The notes under the pieces were generated by a model. It was not told the origin of the DNA. It saw only the letters and a program-made list of their open reading frames with translations, and did not search any database. The position numbers and the translations under genes were made by a program. A DNA stretch of 64,000 nucleotides from DASRPD01 sp035646535 (GTDB lineage Bacteria; Actinomycetota; Acidimicrobiia; IMCC26256; JANYLB01), in NCBI GenBank assembly GCA_035646535.1, contig DASRPD010000105.1:42185-106184 (forward strand), written 5' to 3'. Positions 42,957 to 52,067 of the stretch are shown in pieces (positions within the stretch are counted from its first letter, which is position 1; each line of letters opens with the position of its first letter).

Positions 42957-43020
42957 GACGTACCCAGAGCCGGTCACCCGGTACCCGGAGAGCCCGATTC
43001 GAGGTGCAGGGGGGTACGTC
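42957..43020 (+). promoter_or_regulatory. Inverted repeat in the ileS leader (possible T-box relic)
   Basis: GACGTACCC (42957-42965) and GGGTACGTC (43012-43020) form a perfect 9-bp inverted repeat around 46 nt, about 100 nt upstream of ileS. The 3' arm lies in AGGGGGGTACGTCG, which matches the T-box consensus AGGGTGGTACCGCG at 11 of 14 positions but lacks the U needed to pair with the tRNA end. A structured leader is plausible; a working T-box is doubtful. Confidence 0.3.
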
Positions 43021-43118
43021 GACCCGATGGAGCGCCGGAGTCTAGGCATTGGCCGCCGGCGTTTCAACGCGCCCCATACAACCGGGCGACACCGATGACC
43101 GCCGGTAACGTAGCCGGA

Positions 43119-46100
43119 ATGTCGTTTTCGCCCGTCGACCGCAACCTCGACCTCCCCGAGCTCGAACAGAGAGTGCTCCGGCGATGGCGTGACGACGACG
43201 TGTTCGCCGAGAGCATGCGCCGTCGGGTCGACGCGCCTCGGTGGGTGTTCTACGAGGGCCCACCGACCGCGAACGGCCGCCCGGGCCTCCACCACGTGCT
43301 GGCCCGCTCCTTCAAGGACCTGTTCCCTCGCTTCCAGACGATGCGCGGCTACCTCGTCGAACGCACGGCCGGATGGGACTGCCACGGACTCCCGGTCGAG
43401 GTCGAGGTCGAGAAGGAGCTCGGGTTCTCGGGAAAGCCGATGATCGAGGACTTCGGCATCGCCGAGTTCAACCAGCGTTGCCGGGACTCTGTCCACCGCT
43501 ACGTCGAGGACTGGTCGGCACTGACGTCGCGGATCGGCATGTGGCTCGACACGACCGACGCCTACTGGACCCTGTCGAACGACTACATCGAGAGCGTGTG
43601 GTGGCTGTTCCACGAGATGTGGGACCACGAGCTCATCTACGAGGGGTTCAAGGTCGTTCCCTACTGTGGACGGTGCGGGACCGCGCTGTCGAGCCACGAG
43701 CTCGGCCAGCCCGGCGCCTACCAGGACGTCACCGAGCCGTCGGTGTACGTGCGCTTCCCGGTCACGGGTCGCGACTTCGACCTCCTGGTGTGGACGACGA
43801 CCCCGTGGACACTGGTGTCCAACGTCGGAGCGGCCGTCGGCCCCGACGTCACCTACGCCCGCGTTCGCACCGGGCCCGACACTCGTGACGTGGTCATGGC
43901 GGCCGAGCGCGTCACCGAGGTGTTCGGTGATGGTGCCGACATCGTCGAGACGATCGGAGCCTCCGAGCTCGTCGGCCTCCGCTACGAGCGTCCGTTCGAG
44001 TACCTGGACCGTCCGGCCGGTGACCCGTGGCGAGTGGTGGCGGCCGATTTCGTCACGGTTGCCGACGGGTCCGGGATCGTGCATCTCGCACCCGCGTTCG
44101 GTGAGGTCGACCGCGAGGTCTCCGAACACGAAGGACTGGGAGTCCTGAACCCGGTCGGCCCCGCAGCCCGTTTCGACGAGACGGTACCCAGCCCCCATCG
44201 CGGCCGGTTCGTCAAGGACGCCGACGCCGAGCTCATCGACGAGCTGGCCGCAGCCGGGCGGATCGTCCGCGTCGTTGACTACACCCACTCCTACCCGCAC
44301 TGCTGGCGGTGCAGCACGCCCCTCATCTACTGGGCGAAGCCCACCTGGTTTGCCCGGACCTCGTCGCGCAAGGCCGAGCTGCTGGCCGAGAACGAGCAGA
44401 TCGGTTGGCATCCCGAACACATTCGCCACGGGCGCTTCGGTGACTGGCTCGAGAACAACGTCGACTGGGCTCTGTCGCGTGATCGCTTCTGGGGCACCCC
44501 GATCCCGGTGTGGCACTGTCGCGATTGCCACCACGAGCGCTGTTTCGGCTCGGTGGCGACGCTCGCCGAAGCCGCAGGCCGCGACCTGTCCGAGCTGGAC
44601 CTCCACCGCCCGTACGTCGACGAGGTGCGGATCACCTGTGCGGAGTGCGGCGGCGGGTCGTACCGCATCGAGCCGGTCCTCGACGCGTGGTTCGACTCGG
44701 GTTCCATGCCGTCGGCGCAGCTCCACTACCCGTTCGAGAACGACGACGAGCTGCGAACGCGCTTTCCCGCCGACTTCATCTGTGAGGCGATCGACCAGAC
44801 CCGCGGGTGGTTCTACTCCCTCCTCGCGGTCAACACCCTCGTCTTCGGACGATCGCCCTACCGCAACGTCGTCTGCCTCGGTCTGATCGTCGGTCCCGAC
44901 GGCCAGAAGATGTCGAAGTCGCGCGGCAACGTCATCGATCCGTGGTCCATCATCGACACCCGGGGCGCCGACGCGCTGCGCTGGTACCTGTTCTCGGCCG
45001 GATCACCCTGGACCACCCGTCGCGTCTCGGAGGAGGGCATCGACGAAACCGCCCGCCGGTTCCTGTTGACGCTGTGGAACACCTATTCGTTCTTCGTGAC
45101 CTACGCCAACCTCGACCAGCCGGATCCGCCCGCGACGTCCGGCGCCGCGGCCAAAGGCGGCGACACCGACCATGTGCTCGACCGCTGGATCCGTTCCCGC
45201 CTCGCCGGGTGCGTCGCGGAGGTGACCGGGGCACTCGACGGTTTCGACGCCCTCGGTGGCGCTCACGCGCTCGAGGCGTTCGTCGATGACCTCTCGAACT
45301 GGTACGTGCGCCGCTCCCGACCCCGGTTCTGGAAAGCCGCCGATCCCTCGGCCCCCGCGACGCTGCGCCGGTGTCTCACCACGGTCGCGCAGCTCCTCGC
45401 CCCATTCTGTCCGTTCATCGCGGACGAGCTCTGGACGAACCTCACCGGCTCGCCGGACTCCGTCCATCTGAGCGACTGGCCCGAGATCGATACCGCCGAG
45501 CGCGACACCGATCTCGAAGCCGACGTCGCGCTGGCCCGTGAGATCGTGTCGCTCGGCCGGGCCGCCCGGGTCGAGGCTCGGGTCGAGACGCGCCAACCCC
45601 TCCCCCGAGCGCTCGCGTTGCTCCCAACGGATCGCGTCCTGCACCCGGCGGTGGTCGCGGAGATCGCCGACGAGCTCAACGTCAAGATGCTGGAGCCAGT
45701 CACCAGCCTCGAGGGTCTTCTCGACTACTCGGTGGTCCCCAACTTCCGCGCCCTCGGCGCTCGCCTACGCGATCGGATGCCCGCGGTCAAGCTCGCGCTC
45801 GCGCAAGCCGATGGCGCGGCGGTACACGCGGCTTTGGAGACCGACGGCTGCTTCGTCCTCGAGCTCGACGGCATGACGATCGAGCTCGGCCGCGACGACG
45901 TCGAGGTGCGCGCCCGACAGCACGAGGAGCTCGCGCTGGCCCAGGACGGGGTGCTCGCGGTGGCGCTCGATCTCCGCATCGATGCGGCACTCCGTCGTGA
46001 GGGTGTCGCCCGCAAGCTCGTCCGAGCCATCAACGATCATCGCAAGGCGTCGGGCCTCGAGATCGCCGATCGGGTCCGTCTGGAGATCGCGGCAAGCGCC

Positions 46101-46256
46101 ACGGTGCTCGATGCCGTGCGCGAGCACGAGGTGTGGATCGGCGGCGAGGTCCTCGCGACCGAGGTGGTCGTCACCGAACGCGACGACCTCACCGACTTCG
46201 AGGTGTTCGAGCTCGATGGGATCCCGACCGGAGTGAGGATCGCCAAGACCGGGTGA
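43119..46256 (+). CDS. ileS: Isoleucyl-tRNA synthetase
   Basis: The 1045 residues form a class I synthetase. The HIGH-equivalent is GPPTANGRPGLHHVLARSFK, and KMSKSRGNVIDPW is intact. The editing domain (WTTTPWTLVSNVGAAVGPD) and a long C-terminal anticodon domain are present. The GLHH form and length point to the eukaryote-like IleRS subtype common in actinobacteria. ATG 43119 (MSFSPVDRNLDLPELEQ) is preferred over ATG 43095 because conserved sequence starts there. It is the only plus-strand gene between the DksA-like gene and divIVA. Confidence 0.97.
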   Translation: MSFSPVDRNLDLPELEQRVLRRWRDDDVFAESMRRRVDAPRWVFYEGPPTANGRPGLHHVLARSFKDLFPRFQTMRGYLVERTAGWDCHGLPVEVEVEKELGFSGKPMIEDFGIAEFNQRCRDSVHRYVEDWSALTSRIGMWLDTTDAYWTLSNDYIESVWWLFHEMWDHELIYEGFKVVPYCGRCGTALSSHELGQPGAYQDVTEPSVYVRFPVTGRDFDLLVWTTTPWTLVSNVGAAVGPDVTYARVRTGPDTRDVVMAAERVTEVFGDGADIVETIGASELVGLRYERPFEYLDRPAGDPWRVVAADFVTVADGSGIVHLAPAFGEVDREVSEHEGLGVLNPVGPAARFDETVPSPHRGRFVKDADAELIDELAAAGRIVRVVDYTHSYPHCWRCSTPLIYWAKPTWFARTSSRKAELLAENEQIGWHPEHIRHGRFGDWLENNVDWALSRDRFWGTPIPVWHCRDCHHERCFGSVATLAEAAGRDLSELDLHRPYVDEVRITCAECGGGSYRIEPVLDAWFDSGSMPSAQLHYPFENDDELRTRFPADFICEAIDQTRGWFYSLLAVNTLVFGRSPYRNVVCLGLIVGPDGQKMSKSRGNVIDPWSIIDTRGADALRWYLFSAGSPWTTRRVSEEGIDETARRFLLTLWNTYSFFVTYANLDQPDPPATSGAAAKGGDTDHVLDRWIRSRLAGCVAEVTGALDGFDALGGAHALEAFVDDLSNWYVRRSRPRFWKAADPSAPATLRRCLTTVAQLLAPFCPFIADELWTNLTGSPDSVHLSDWPEIDTAERDTDLEADVALAREIVSLGRAARVEARVETRQPLPRALALLPTDRVLHPAVVAEIADELNVKMLEPVTSLEGLLDYSVVPNFRALGARLRDRMPAVKLALAQADGAAVHAALETDGCFVLELDGMTIELGRDDVEVRARQHEELALAQDGVLAVALDLRIDAALRREGVARKLVRAINDHRKASGLEIADRVRLEIAASATVLDAVREHEVWIGGEVLATEVVVTERDDLTDFEVFELDGIPTGVRIAKTG

Positions 46257-46315
46257 CATCACCACGGTGGTGACTCGAGACGTTGGGCCCGCCCGCGAGC
46301 CCGGACCCGCCGCGG

Positions 46316-47398
46316 CTAGCGGCGGCGCTTGAAGACGTTACCGAATCGACCGACGTCGTCGGTCGGATCGACCAGGGTTTCAGCCTCGTCGGAGCGAGGG
46401 CCGAGCGGGGTGTCGTCTCGGACCGCCTCTCGCAGGGACGCAAAGAACGCGTCGTCGTCCAGCACCTCGGCCTCGAGCGGCTCGTCCGGCTGCGAGGGGG
46501 CCTGGGGGGGGTCGACCGCGGCGAGCGACGGAGGCGGCGACGGCTTCGGTGACGGCTTCGGTGACGGCTTCGGCACAGATCCCGGACGCTCGGCTGCGGC
46601 GGGTTGCAGTGCATGCGGTGTTGAGCCCGTGGGACCTGCCGGCGAGGTCGGCTCGGGCGGCGGCGACGGTACCGATGACGGCGAAGGCGCCCGCGCGGCC
46701 GGGTCCGGTGAGACAGGCGACGTCGTGAAGCCGGCGTTCGGCCCGGGGGCAACCGACGGGCCCGGTCGCTCTCCGGGTGTCGGGGATTGTGCGCCGCCGA
46801 CGGCGGGTTCGGACACGTCCGACTTCGAACCGACGCCGGGAAGGTCGACTTCATGCAGTGTCGGCCTCGGCGTGTCGGTCACGGCGCTGCGCGAGGCCAA
46901 CGTGTCGAGATCGCTCTCGATCGCCGCTCGCAGCCGGGCTCGGTAGTCCTTTGCGTACCGCTCGAGCTGTTCGACATCGGCGAGGAGCGCCTCGCGGCGC
47001 GAACCGAGGTCGAGCACTTCGGCTTCCAGACGCTGACGCTCACCCTCGGCAATCCGACGGGCGTTGGCCTGCGCCTCGGTCGTGACGCGCCGAGCGCTCG
47101 TCTCGGCCTCCTCGGTGACGCGACGAGCCTCGGCCTGGGCCTCGGCGATTGCCTCGTCTGCGGTGCGCTGCGCGAGAACGAGTGTCCGCCGCAGCATGTC
47201 TTCGGTCTCACGGGTGGGCGGCGCGCCCTCTTCGCGCTGGAGGCCGTCGACCCGGCCATTGAGCTCGCGCACGCGCTCGTTCGCCGCCTCGATGGTCGTC
47301 GCTGCCCTTTCCAGCAGATCGTCGACATCGTCGCGGTGATAGCCCTTCCACTCCGTGCGGAAGTCGATCTCGCGCAGCTCGCGTGGGGTCACGTCCAT
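46316..47398 (-). CDS. DivIVA-domain protein (polar/septal scaffold)
   Basis: Residues 1-60 match the DivIVA lipid-binding N-terminus (TPRELREIDFRTEWKGYHRD, DDLLERAA). A long coiled coil (about 30-165) rich in Ala, Glu and Arg follows, then a Pro/Ser-rich disordered region with PKPSPKPSPKPSP and a C-terminal acidic/basic end (FGNVFKRRR). The 360 residues resemble the Wag31/DivIVA and SepIVA families that organise growth and septation. It ends the dcw cluster and converges on ileS with a 59-bp gap. ATG 47398 opens the conserved domain. Confidence 0.88.
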   Translation of the reverse strand: MDVTPRELREIDFRTEWKGYHRDDVDDLLERAATTIEAANERVRELNGRVDGLQREEGAPPTRETEDMLRRTLVLAQRTADEAIAEAQAEARRVTEEAETSARRVTTEAQANARRIAEGERQRLEAEVLDLGSRREALLADVEQLERYAKDYRARLRAAIESDLDTLASRSAVTDTPRPTLHEVDLPGVGSKSDVSEPAVGGAQSPTPGERPGPSVAPGPNAGFTTSPVSPDPAARAPSPSSVPSPPPEPTSPAGPTGSTPHALQPAAAERPGSVPKPSPKPSPKPSPPPSLAAVDPPQAPSQPDEPLEAEVLDDDAFFASLREAVRDDTPLGPRSDEAETLVDPTDDVGRFGNVFKRRR

Positions 47399-47495
47399 GG
47401 GTTCATGGTAGCGACGCGACCACCCGAATTGGTGACATTCCCATCGCGACGACCAGCGGCGGCGCGTTGGAACCCCACCACAGTTCGCGAAGCGC

Positions 47496-47750
47496 TCAGA
47501 TGCCCCCGCACCCGAGGATCCCACGAACGATCACGATGCCGAAGAACAGCACCATGAACGAGACGTCGAACATCCCGACGGGCGGGATCACGCGCCGAAG
47601 CGGCATGAGCACCGGATCGGTGAGCTGGGCGAGCACCCCGGCAATCGCCGACATGGCACCGCCCGGCTCGACCGGGAACCAGGACAGGATGGCGCGCCCG
47701 ATCAGCACGACCATGTAGACGAACAGCAGACTGCACAGGAGGTCGATCAC
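47496..47750 (-). CDS. YggT family membrane protein
   Basis: An 84-residue protein with two hydrophobic helices (LLCSLLFVYMVVLIGRAIL and SFMVLFFGIVIVRGILG) and the central family motif LTDPVLMPLRRVIPPVGMFD. YggT proteins lie between sepF and divIVA in actinobacteria and cyanobacteria and may affect division-site or membrane organisation; the molecular role is unclear. Confidence 0.92.
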   Translation of the reverse strand: MIDLLCSLLFVYMVVLIGRAILSWFPVEPGGAMSAIAGVLAQLTDPVLMPLRRVIPPVGMFDVSFMVLFFGIVIVRGILGCGGI

Positions 47751-47777
47751 CAGCGGGACTCTAGAGGCAGGGGCGGC

Positions 47778-48323
47778 TCAGGCGCGGTAGAGCCCTCGAG
47801 CCTGGAGCCGTTCCTTCTCCTCATCGGACACCTCGACGTCGGTCGGGGTGAGGAGGAACACCTGATCGGCGACCCGCGACATCGAGCCGCCGACGGCATA
47901 GGCGAGACCACTCGAAAAATCGATCAACCGGCGCTGCAGATCACGGCCGAGGCCCTGCAGGTTCAGGATGACCGGCTGACGATCCTTCAGACGGTCTCCG
48001 ACGTCCTGCGCGTCGTTGAATCCCTCGGGCTCGACGACATGGACCCGAGCCGATGTCGCCGGAACGGCTCGGATCGCTCCGACGCGCGGCGGATCCTCGC
48101 GAGGCGACCGCGCGGGTTCACGCGAAACGGGACGCACCGTGGGCGTCGACTCGACCCTCGGCTCGGTCGCGACGGCGACGTCGCCGGCCGGTTCGATACG
48201 CCGCGGAGCCGCGGCCGGTTCGTCGTCTTCGTACACGTCGTAGCCGTCGTAGCCGTACTCGTAGCCTTCGGGGTCGTCCTGAAGGCCGAGGTACACCATT
48301 GTCCGGCGCCACACAGAAGCCAT
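47778..48323 (-). CDS. sepF: Cell division protein SepF
   Basis: SepF anchors FtsZ filaments to the membrane, replacing FtsA, which is absent from this cluster. The 181 residues have an N-terminal membrane-binding amphipathic start (MASVWRRTMVYLGL), a disordered acidic linker, and the C-terminal SepF core (PVILNLQGLGRDLQRRLIDF to AYAVGGSMSRVADQVFLLTP). A ribosome-binding site AGAAAGGAG lies just upstream of the ATG. Confidence 0.96.
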   Translation of the reverse strand: MASVWRRTMVYLGLQDDPEGYEYGYDGYDVYEDDEPAAAPRRIEPAGDVAVATEPRVESTPTVRPVSREPARSPREDPPRVGAIRAVPATSARVHVVEPEGFNDAQDVGDRLKDRQPVILNLQGLGRDLQRRLIDFSSGLAYAVGGSMSRVADQVFLLTPTDVEVSDEEKERLQARGLYRA

Positions 48324-48347
48324 GCCGCTCCTTTCTGGAAGGTCACC

Positions 48348-49034
48348 CTACTGCCGCGACTCACCAGAGTGGGGGTCTCGCTCGCCAAAGATCGCGCGAC
48401 CGACGCGGACGATCGTCGCACCCTCGTCGATCGCCATCTCATAGTCCTGGCTCATCCCCATCGACAGCTCCTCGAGCGCGAGGCGCGCGCCGATATCGCG
48501 GACAGCGGCAAAGTAGGGCCGGGGGTCGTGGTCCTGCGGCGGCACCGTCATGAGCCCGGCGACGCCGAGGCCCAGCTCATGGAGCTCGTCCACCAGTCCG
48601 GGCACAGACGCCGGTGAGCAGCCTCCTTTCTGGGGCTCACCCCCGATGTTCACCGACACGAGCAGCCGCGCGCCCGGCGCGCGGCGGGCGAGCACCACGC
48701 CGAGCTCGATTCGATCGATCGCGTGCCAGAGCGTGACCCAGCGGGCGAGGGCCGCCACCTTGTTGCGCTGGAGTCGCCCGAGGAAGTGCCAAGACGGCGG
48801 CGGATCCGCGCCGGCGAGTCCCGGCGCTTTCCCGAGGAGCTCTTGGGCGCGGTTCTCACCGAGGTCCACGAGCCCTGCGGCCAGCGCACGCCGGAGCAGT
48901 GCGGGTGGGACCGTCTTGGTGGCGCCGACGAGGGTCACCTCGCACGGGTCTCGCCCGGACCGGTGCGCCGCGGCCGTGATCCGGGCGCGCACCGCGCTCA
49001 GGTTCGCGGCGACGTCGGGAACCGGGACGCTCAT
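48348..49034 (-). CDS. PLP-binding protein YggS/PLPBP
   Basis: This PLP-homeostasis protein of 228 residues has the PLP lysine in TLVGATKTVPPALLRRAL, the HFLGRLQRNK motif and the phosphate-binding GMSQDYEMAIDEGATIVRVG end. ATG 49034 overlaps the pgeF stop (ATGA). It acts in PLP and amino-acid balance, consistent with the pdxS/pdxT route elsewhere in the window. Confidence 0.95.
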   Translation of the reverse strand: MSVPVPDVAANLSAVRARITAAAHRSGRDPCEVTLVGATKTVPPALLRRALAAGLVDLGENRAQELLGKAPGLAGADPPPSWHFLGRLQRNKVAALARWVTLWHAIDRIELGVVLARRAPGARLLVSVNIGGEPQKGGCSPASVPGLVDELHELGLGVAGLMTVPPQDHDPRPYFAAVRDIGARLALEELSMGMSQDYEMAIDEGATIVRVGRAIFGERDPHSGESRQ

Positions 49035-49759
49035 GCTCGCACCGCGACCACGGCCTGGCGCCCCGTCGTGCCGTCGCGCCGATGGGAGAAATAGTCGGAT
49101 GATGCCGCGGTGCACACGCCCACGTCGTCGAAACGCGAGACGCCGGCGCGTTCGAGCGCGGCACGTACTCCGGCCGGGATGTCGAGCGCCGGTTCGCCAG
49201 TGGCGGTGCGTGCGGCCACGACGGGACCCAGCCGGTCGACGAGCCGGTCGAGGAGATCTGGCCCGAACTCGTAGCGGGCGGGATGCACACAGGGCCCCAA
49301 GAGGGCGCGGACGGGCGCGCGCGTGCGGGCACGGAGCGAGTCGACACCAGCTTCGATCACGCCCGACTCGAGTCCGGGCCAGCCCGCGTGAACCACCGCG
49401 ACCACCCCTTCGGCTGCGAGGACGAGGGGCGCGCAGTCGGCAGTCATCACCACGAGCGGCCGCCCGACACGCTCGGTCACCGCGCCGTCGCCGGTTGTGG
49501 GAGCGGTGACCGCCAGGTCCGACGAGACGATGTCACGGCCGTGGACCTGGTGCAGCCACTGCCAGGTGGTCGGGTCGCCCGGCACGCCGCGATCGGCGGC
49601 AGCCAGGCGCGCTGCGACCAAGCGCCGATTCTCCGCGACTCGCCCGGGATCGTCACCGACGTGGTCAGCGAGATTGGCGCTGTCAAACGGCGGGATCGAG
49701 ACTCCGCCGGATCGGTCGGTGAACCAGGCGCGGGCGCCACCCAGATCGCAGGCGATCAC
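49031..49759 (-). CDS. pgeF: PgeF/YfiH multicopper-oxidase-like (purine nucleoside) protein
   Basis: The Cu-oxidase_4 family signature is clear: WQWLHQVHGRDIV, MTADCAPLVL, VVHAGWPGLESGV and GPCVHPARYEF. Known members act as purine nucleoside phosphorylases/deaminases or in editing of peptidoglycan precursors. The start is taken as GTG 49759 (IACDLGGARAWFTDRSGGVS), giving 242 residues and a 43-bp gap after ftsZ. The place downstream of ftsZ is usual for actinobacteria. Confidence 0.93.
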   Translation of the reverse strand: MIACDLGGARAWFTDRSGGVSIPPFDSANLADHVGDDPGRVAENRRLVAARLAAADRGVPGDPTTWQWLHQVHGRDIVSSDLAVTAPTTGDGAVTERVGRPLVVMTADCAPLVLAAEGVVAVVHAGWPGLESGVIEAGVDSLRARTRAPVRALLGPCVHPARYEFGPDLLDRLVDRLGPVVAARTATGEPALDIPAGVRAALERAGVSRFDDVGVCTAASSDYFSHRRDGTTGRQAVVAVRA

Positions 49760-49802
49760 GGTCCGCCGCGCGGACGACCGCGGACGGCGACCGCTATGTC
49801 GA

Positions 49803-50885
49803 TCAGCGCAGGAACTCCGGGACGTCGAACTCGTCGTCACCCAGGTCGAGATCGTCGGAATCGTCAGTGGCCGACGCCGCGAGCGAATCCTCTTCGGCGC
49901 GCAAACCCAGTGGTGTCTCGGAACGGCGCTCACCTTCGTAGCGATCGAACCCGGCCGCGATGACGGTGATGCGTGCCTCATCGCCCAGCGCGTCGTCGAT
50001 GACCGCACCGAAGATGATGTTCGCGTCCGGGTGAGCCGCCTCCGCGATGATCTCGGCGGCTTCGTTGACCTCGAACAACCCGAGATCCGACGGACCGGAC
50101 ACGTTGAGCAAGATGCCGCGGGCACCTTCGATGCTCGCTTCGAGGAGTGGACTCGAGATCGCGTCCCGGGCCGCGCTCACCGCACGACCATCGCCCGACG
50201 CATAGCCGATGCCCATCAGTGCCGAGCCCGCGTCGGTCATGACCATCTTCACGTCGGCAAAGTCGGTGTTGATGAGGCCCGGCGTCGTGATGAGATCGGT
50301 GATCCCCTGCACACCCTGGAGCAGCACCTCGTCGGCCATCTTGAACGCGTTGAGCATCGAGGTCTTCTCGTCGGAGACCTGGAGCAACCGATCGTTCGGG
50401 ATGATGATCAGGGTGTCGACCTTCTCCTTGAGACGCTGGATCCCGGTCTCGGCCTGGACCGAGCGCCGTCGCCCCTCGAACGTGAACGGACGCGTCACGA
50501 CACCGATCGTGAGCGCCCCGATGCTCTTCGCGATCTCGGCCACGATGGGCGCCCCACCGGTGCCGGTGCCCCCGCCCTTGCCGGCGGTGATGAACACCAT
50601 GTCCGCGCCCTTGAGGACCTCTTCGATCTCCTCGCGGTGCTCTTCGGCCGCCTGGCGACCCACGTCGGGGTCCGAGCCCGCACCGAGCCCGCGCGTCAGC
50701 TGCCGACCGACGTCGAGCTTCACATCCGCGTCACTCATCAGCAGCGCCTGCGCGTCGGTGTTCACCGCGATGAACTCGACGCCCTTCAGGCCGGCGTCGA
50801 TCATGCGGTTGACCGCGTTGCAACCGCCACCGCCGACACCCAAGACCTTGATCACAGCCAAGTAGTTCTGCGGCGCTGCCAGCAT
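49803..50885 (-). CDS. ftsZ: Cell division GTPase FtsZ
   Basis: FtsZ polymerises into the Z-ring. The 360 residues contain the tubulin signature [13 protein letters not shown] (about 100-112), the T7 loop region [11 protein letters not shown] and, after a short acidic linker, the conserved C-terminal peptide [10 protein letters not shown] that binds SepF and other partners. The 321-bp region upstream (50886-51206) holds a consensus promoter and an array of inverted half-sites but no gene. Confidence 0.98.
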   Translation of the reverse strand: MLAAPQNYLAVIKVLGVGGGGCNAVNRMIDAGLKGVEFIAVNTDAQALLMSDADVKLDVGRQLTRGLGAGSDPDVGRQAAEEHREEIEEVLKGADMVFITAGKGGGTGTGGAPIVAEIAKSIGALTIGVVTRPFTFEGRRRSVQAETGIQRLKEKVDTLIIIPNDRLLQVSDEKTSMLNAFKMADEVLLQGVQGITDLITTPGLINTDFADVKMVMTDAGSALMGIGYASGDGRAVSAARDAISSPLLEASIEGARGILLNVSGPSDLGLFEVNEAAEIIAEAAHPDANIIFGAVIDDALGDEARITVIAAGFDRYEGERRSETPLGLRAEEDSLAASATDDSDDLDLGDDEFDVPEFLR

Positions 50886-51086
50886 CCCGGCGATCCTCTC
50901 GAAGAATGTCCGTCCACCCCCGAGGCATCAGCCGTCGGGGCCTCACTCATCTACGACTCAGTGACAACGCAACCACATTCGCGCGCATCGCGAGCGGACC
51001 CTCGATGACACCGGCCCGAAATCCACGCGCCCGCGCCGCCGGTGGCCGGCGTCCCGTGACCCATTCGGTACCACGGCCCATGAGTA

Positions 51087-51122
51087 TCGACCTCAACTCG
51101 AGGTTGATCGTTATGTCAACCT
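51087..51122. promoter_or_regulatory. Three alternating half-sites in the ftsZ leader
   Basis: TCGACCT (51087-51093), AGGTTGA (51101-51107) and TCAACCT (51116-51122) form two overlapping inverted repeats that share the middle half-site. The second, AGGTTGA-8-TCAACCT, is perfect over 7 bp; the first is 8 bp with one mismatch. They lie just downstream of the expected ftsZ transcription start, so they could be an operator or an RNA hairpin. Confidence 0.55.
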
Positions 51123-51137
51123 ATGGTAGGTGTCCAG

Positions 51138-51166
51138 ACTGTATCGCTCCCCCGCCATCGGGTCAA
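51138..51166 (-). promoter_or_regulatory. ftsZ: Consensus sigma-70-type promoter for ftsZ
   Basis: On the minus strand TTGACC (51166-51161) is followed after 17 bases by TACAGT (51143-51138). Spacing and hexamers match the housekeeping sigma factor. Transcription would start near 51131, leaving a leader of about 245 nt before the ftsZ ATG. Confidence 0.65.
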
Positions 51167-51206
51167 TGAGGGTGCAAGCCATGAGCCAGCATGGCCGGCG
51201 CTCGTC

Positions 51207-52067
51207 TCACCCTCCGGTTGCCGGGGCGGTCGGCACTCGGACGTCGAGATAACCCACGCCGACGTCGAGTGCCTCGAGCACCGCGGCCGCCGCCACGCCT
51301 TTCGCCGGGACGTCACGAAGCACCCCCAGCCGAATCTCCTGGGCGCTCGGCCGGCCGTCGACGCGTGGGGCGAGGGCAAGCGTGACCTCGCCGTGGTCCA
51401 CGGTGACCGCCGTGACCTGGACCCGCAACAGCTCAGGAAGATCTCCGAGCAGCGTCACCGCTCCCATCGGGCGTACCGGCTCACCGACGGCCGGCAGCTC
51501 CCCCAGGCCCTGGATCTGGACGAGCCCGGGCGGCGGCATGACGGTATCCTCGATGACCCGGCCGCCGGTGTCGAGCAACACCACTGATGGTGCGGGCGCG
51601 GCATCGACGTCCTCGGCCTCCTCCGCTGGCGTCGGCCGCAGCGTCCACGCGATCGCGTCTCGCTCGATCACGGTGATCGCCAGCGTCCCCGGAAATGACC
51701 GCCGCACCTTCGCCGTCGCGATGCGCGGCAACGCCTCGACGGCGGCGCGAGCCGCTCCGGTGTCGACGAACGCGAGGGCGTCGCCCGCCTCGACGCCCGC
51801 GGCCCCGACCACCGCCTCGACCGGGACATCTCGGGTGCCGTGCACGATGATGCGATCCACGTCGAGGGCCGGCGACTCGAGTGCCAGCCACGCTGCCCCC
51901 GCCAAAGCGGCCAGCGCGGTGATACCGACGAGCACACGCAGCCGTCGTCGGCCCTTCTCGCGGGTGACCGCCACCCGGCGGGCTCGAATCCGGGGGTCGA
52001 TACGACCCTTGGGGCGCTTGGGCGAGGAACCGGCTGGCGCGTCGGTGTCGGTCGGGATCATGGTCAC
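51207..52067 (-). CDS. ftsQ: Cell division protein FtsQ (POTRA domain)
   Basis: FtsQ/DivIB is a bitopic divisome protein. The 286 residues have a basic cytoplasmic N-terminus, one helix (VLVGITALAALAGAAWLAL, about 45-65), a POTRA domain (VDRIIVHGTRDVPVEAVVGA, about 72-140, with PRIATAKVRRSFPGTLAITV) and an FtsQ C-terminal domain. Its ATG overlaps the murB stop (ATGA). Confidence 0.94.
   Translation of the reverse strand: MTMIPTDTDAPAGSSPKRPKGRIDPRIRARRVAVTREKGRRRLRVLVGITALAALAGAAWLALESPALDVDRIIVHGTRDVPVEAVVGAAGVEAGDALAFVDTGAARAAVEALPRIATAKVRRSFPGTLAITVIERDAIAWTLRPTPAEEAEDVDAAPAPSVVLLDTGGRVIEDTVMPPPGLVQIQGLGELPAVGEPVRPMGAVTLLGDLPELLRVQVTAVTVDHGEVTLALAPRVDGRPSAQEIRLGVLRDVPAKGVAAAAVLEALDVGVGYLDVRVPTAPATGG

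Noticed and set aside
42183..44726. An 847-codon minus-strand open frame across the 5' half of ileS
   Set aside because: Only its last 233 codons look like protein (the DksA-like gene). The rest is antisense to ileS and is open because of high GC at third positions.
46259..46273. TCACCAC-G-GTGGTGA palindrome after ileS as a terminator
   Set aside because: The stem is 7 bp with almost no loop and there is no T tract, so it is too weak to call a terminator.
51130..51135. GACAC motif at the ftsZ start as a WhiA site
   Set aside because: A five-base motif is too common in this sequence to support the call.
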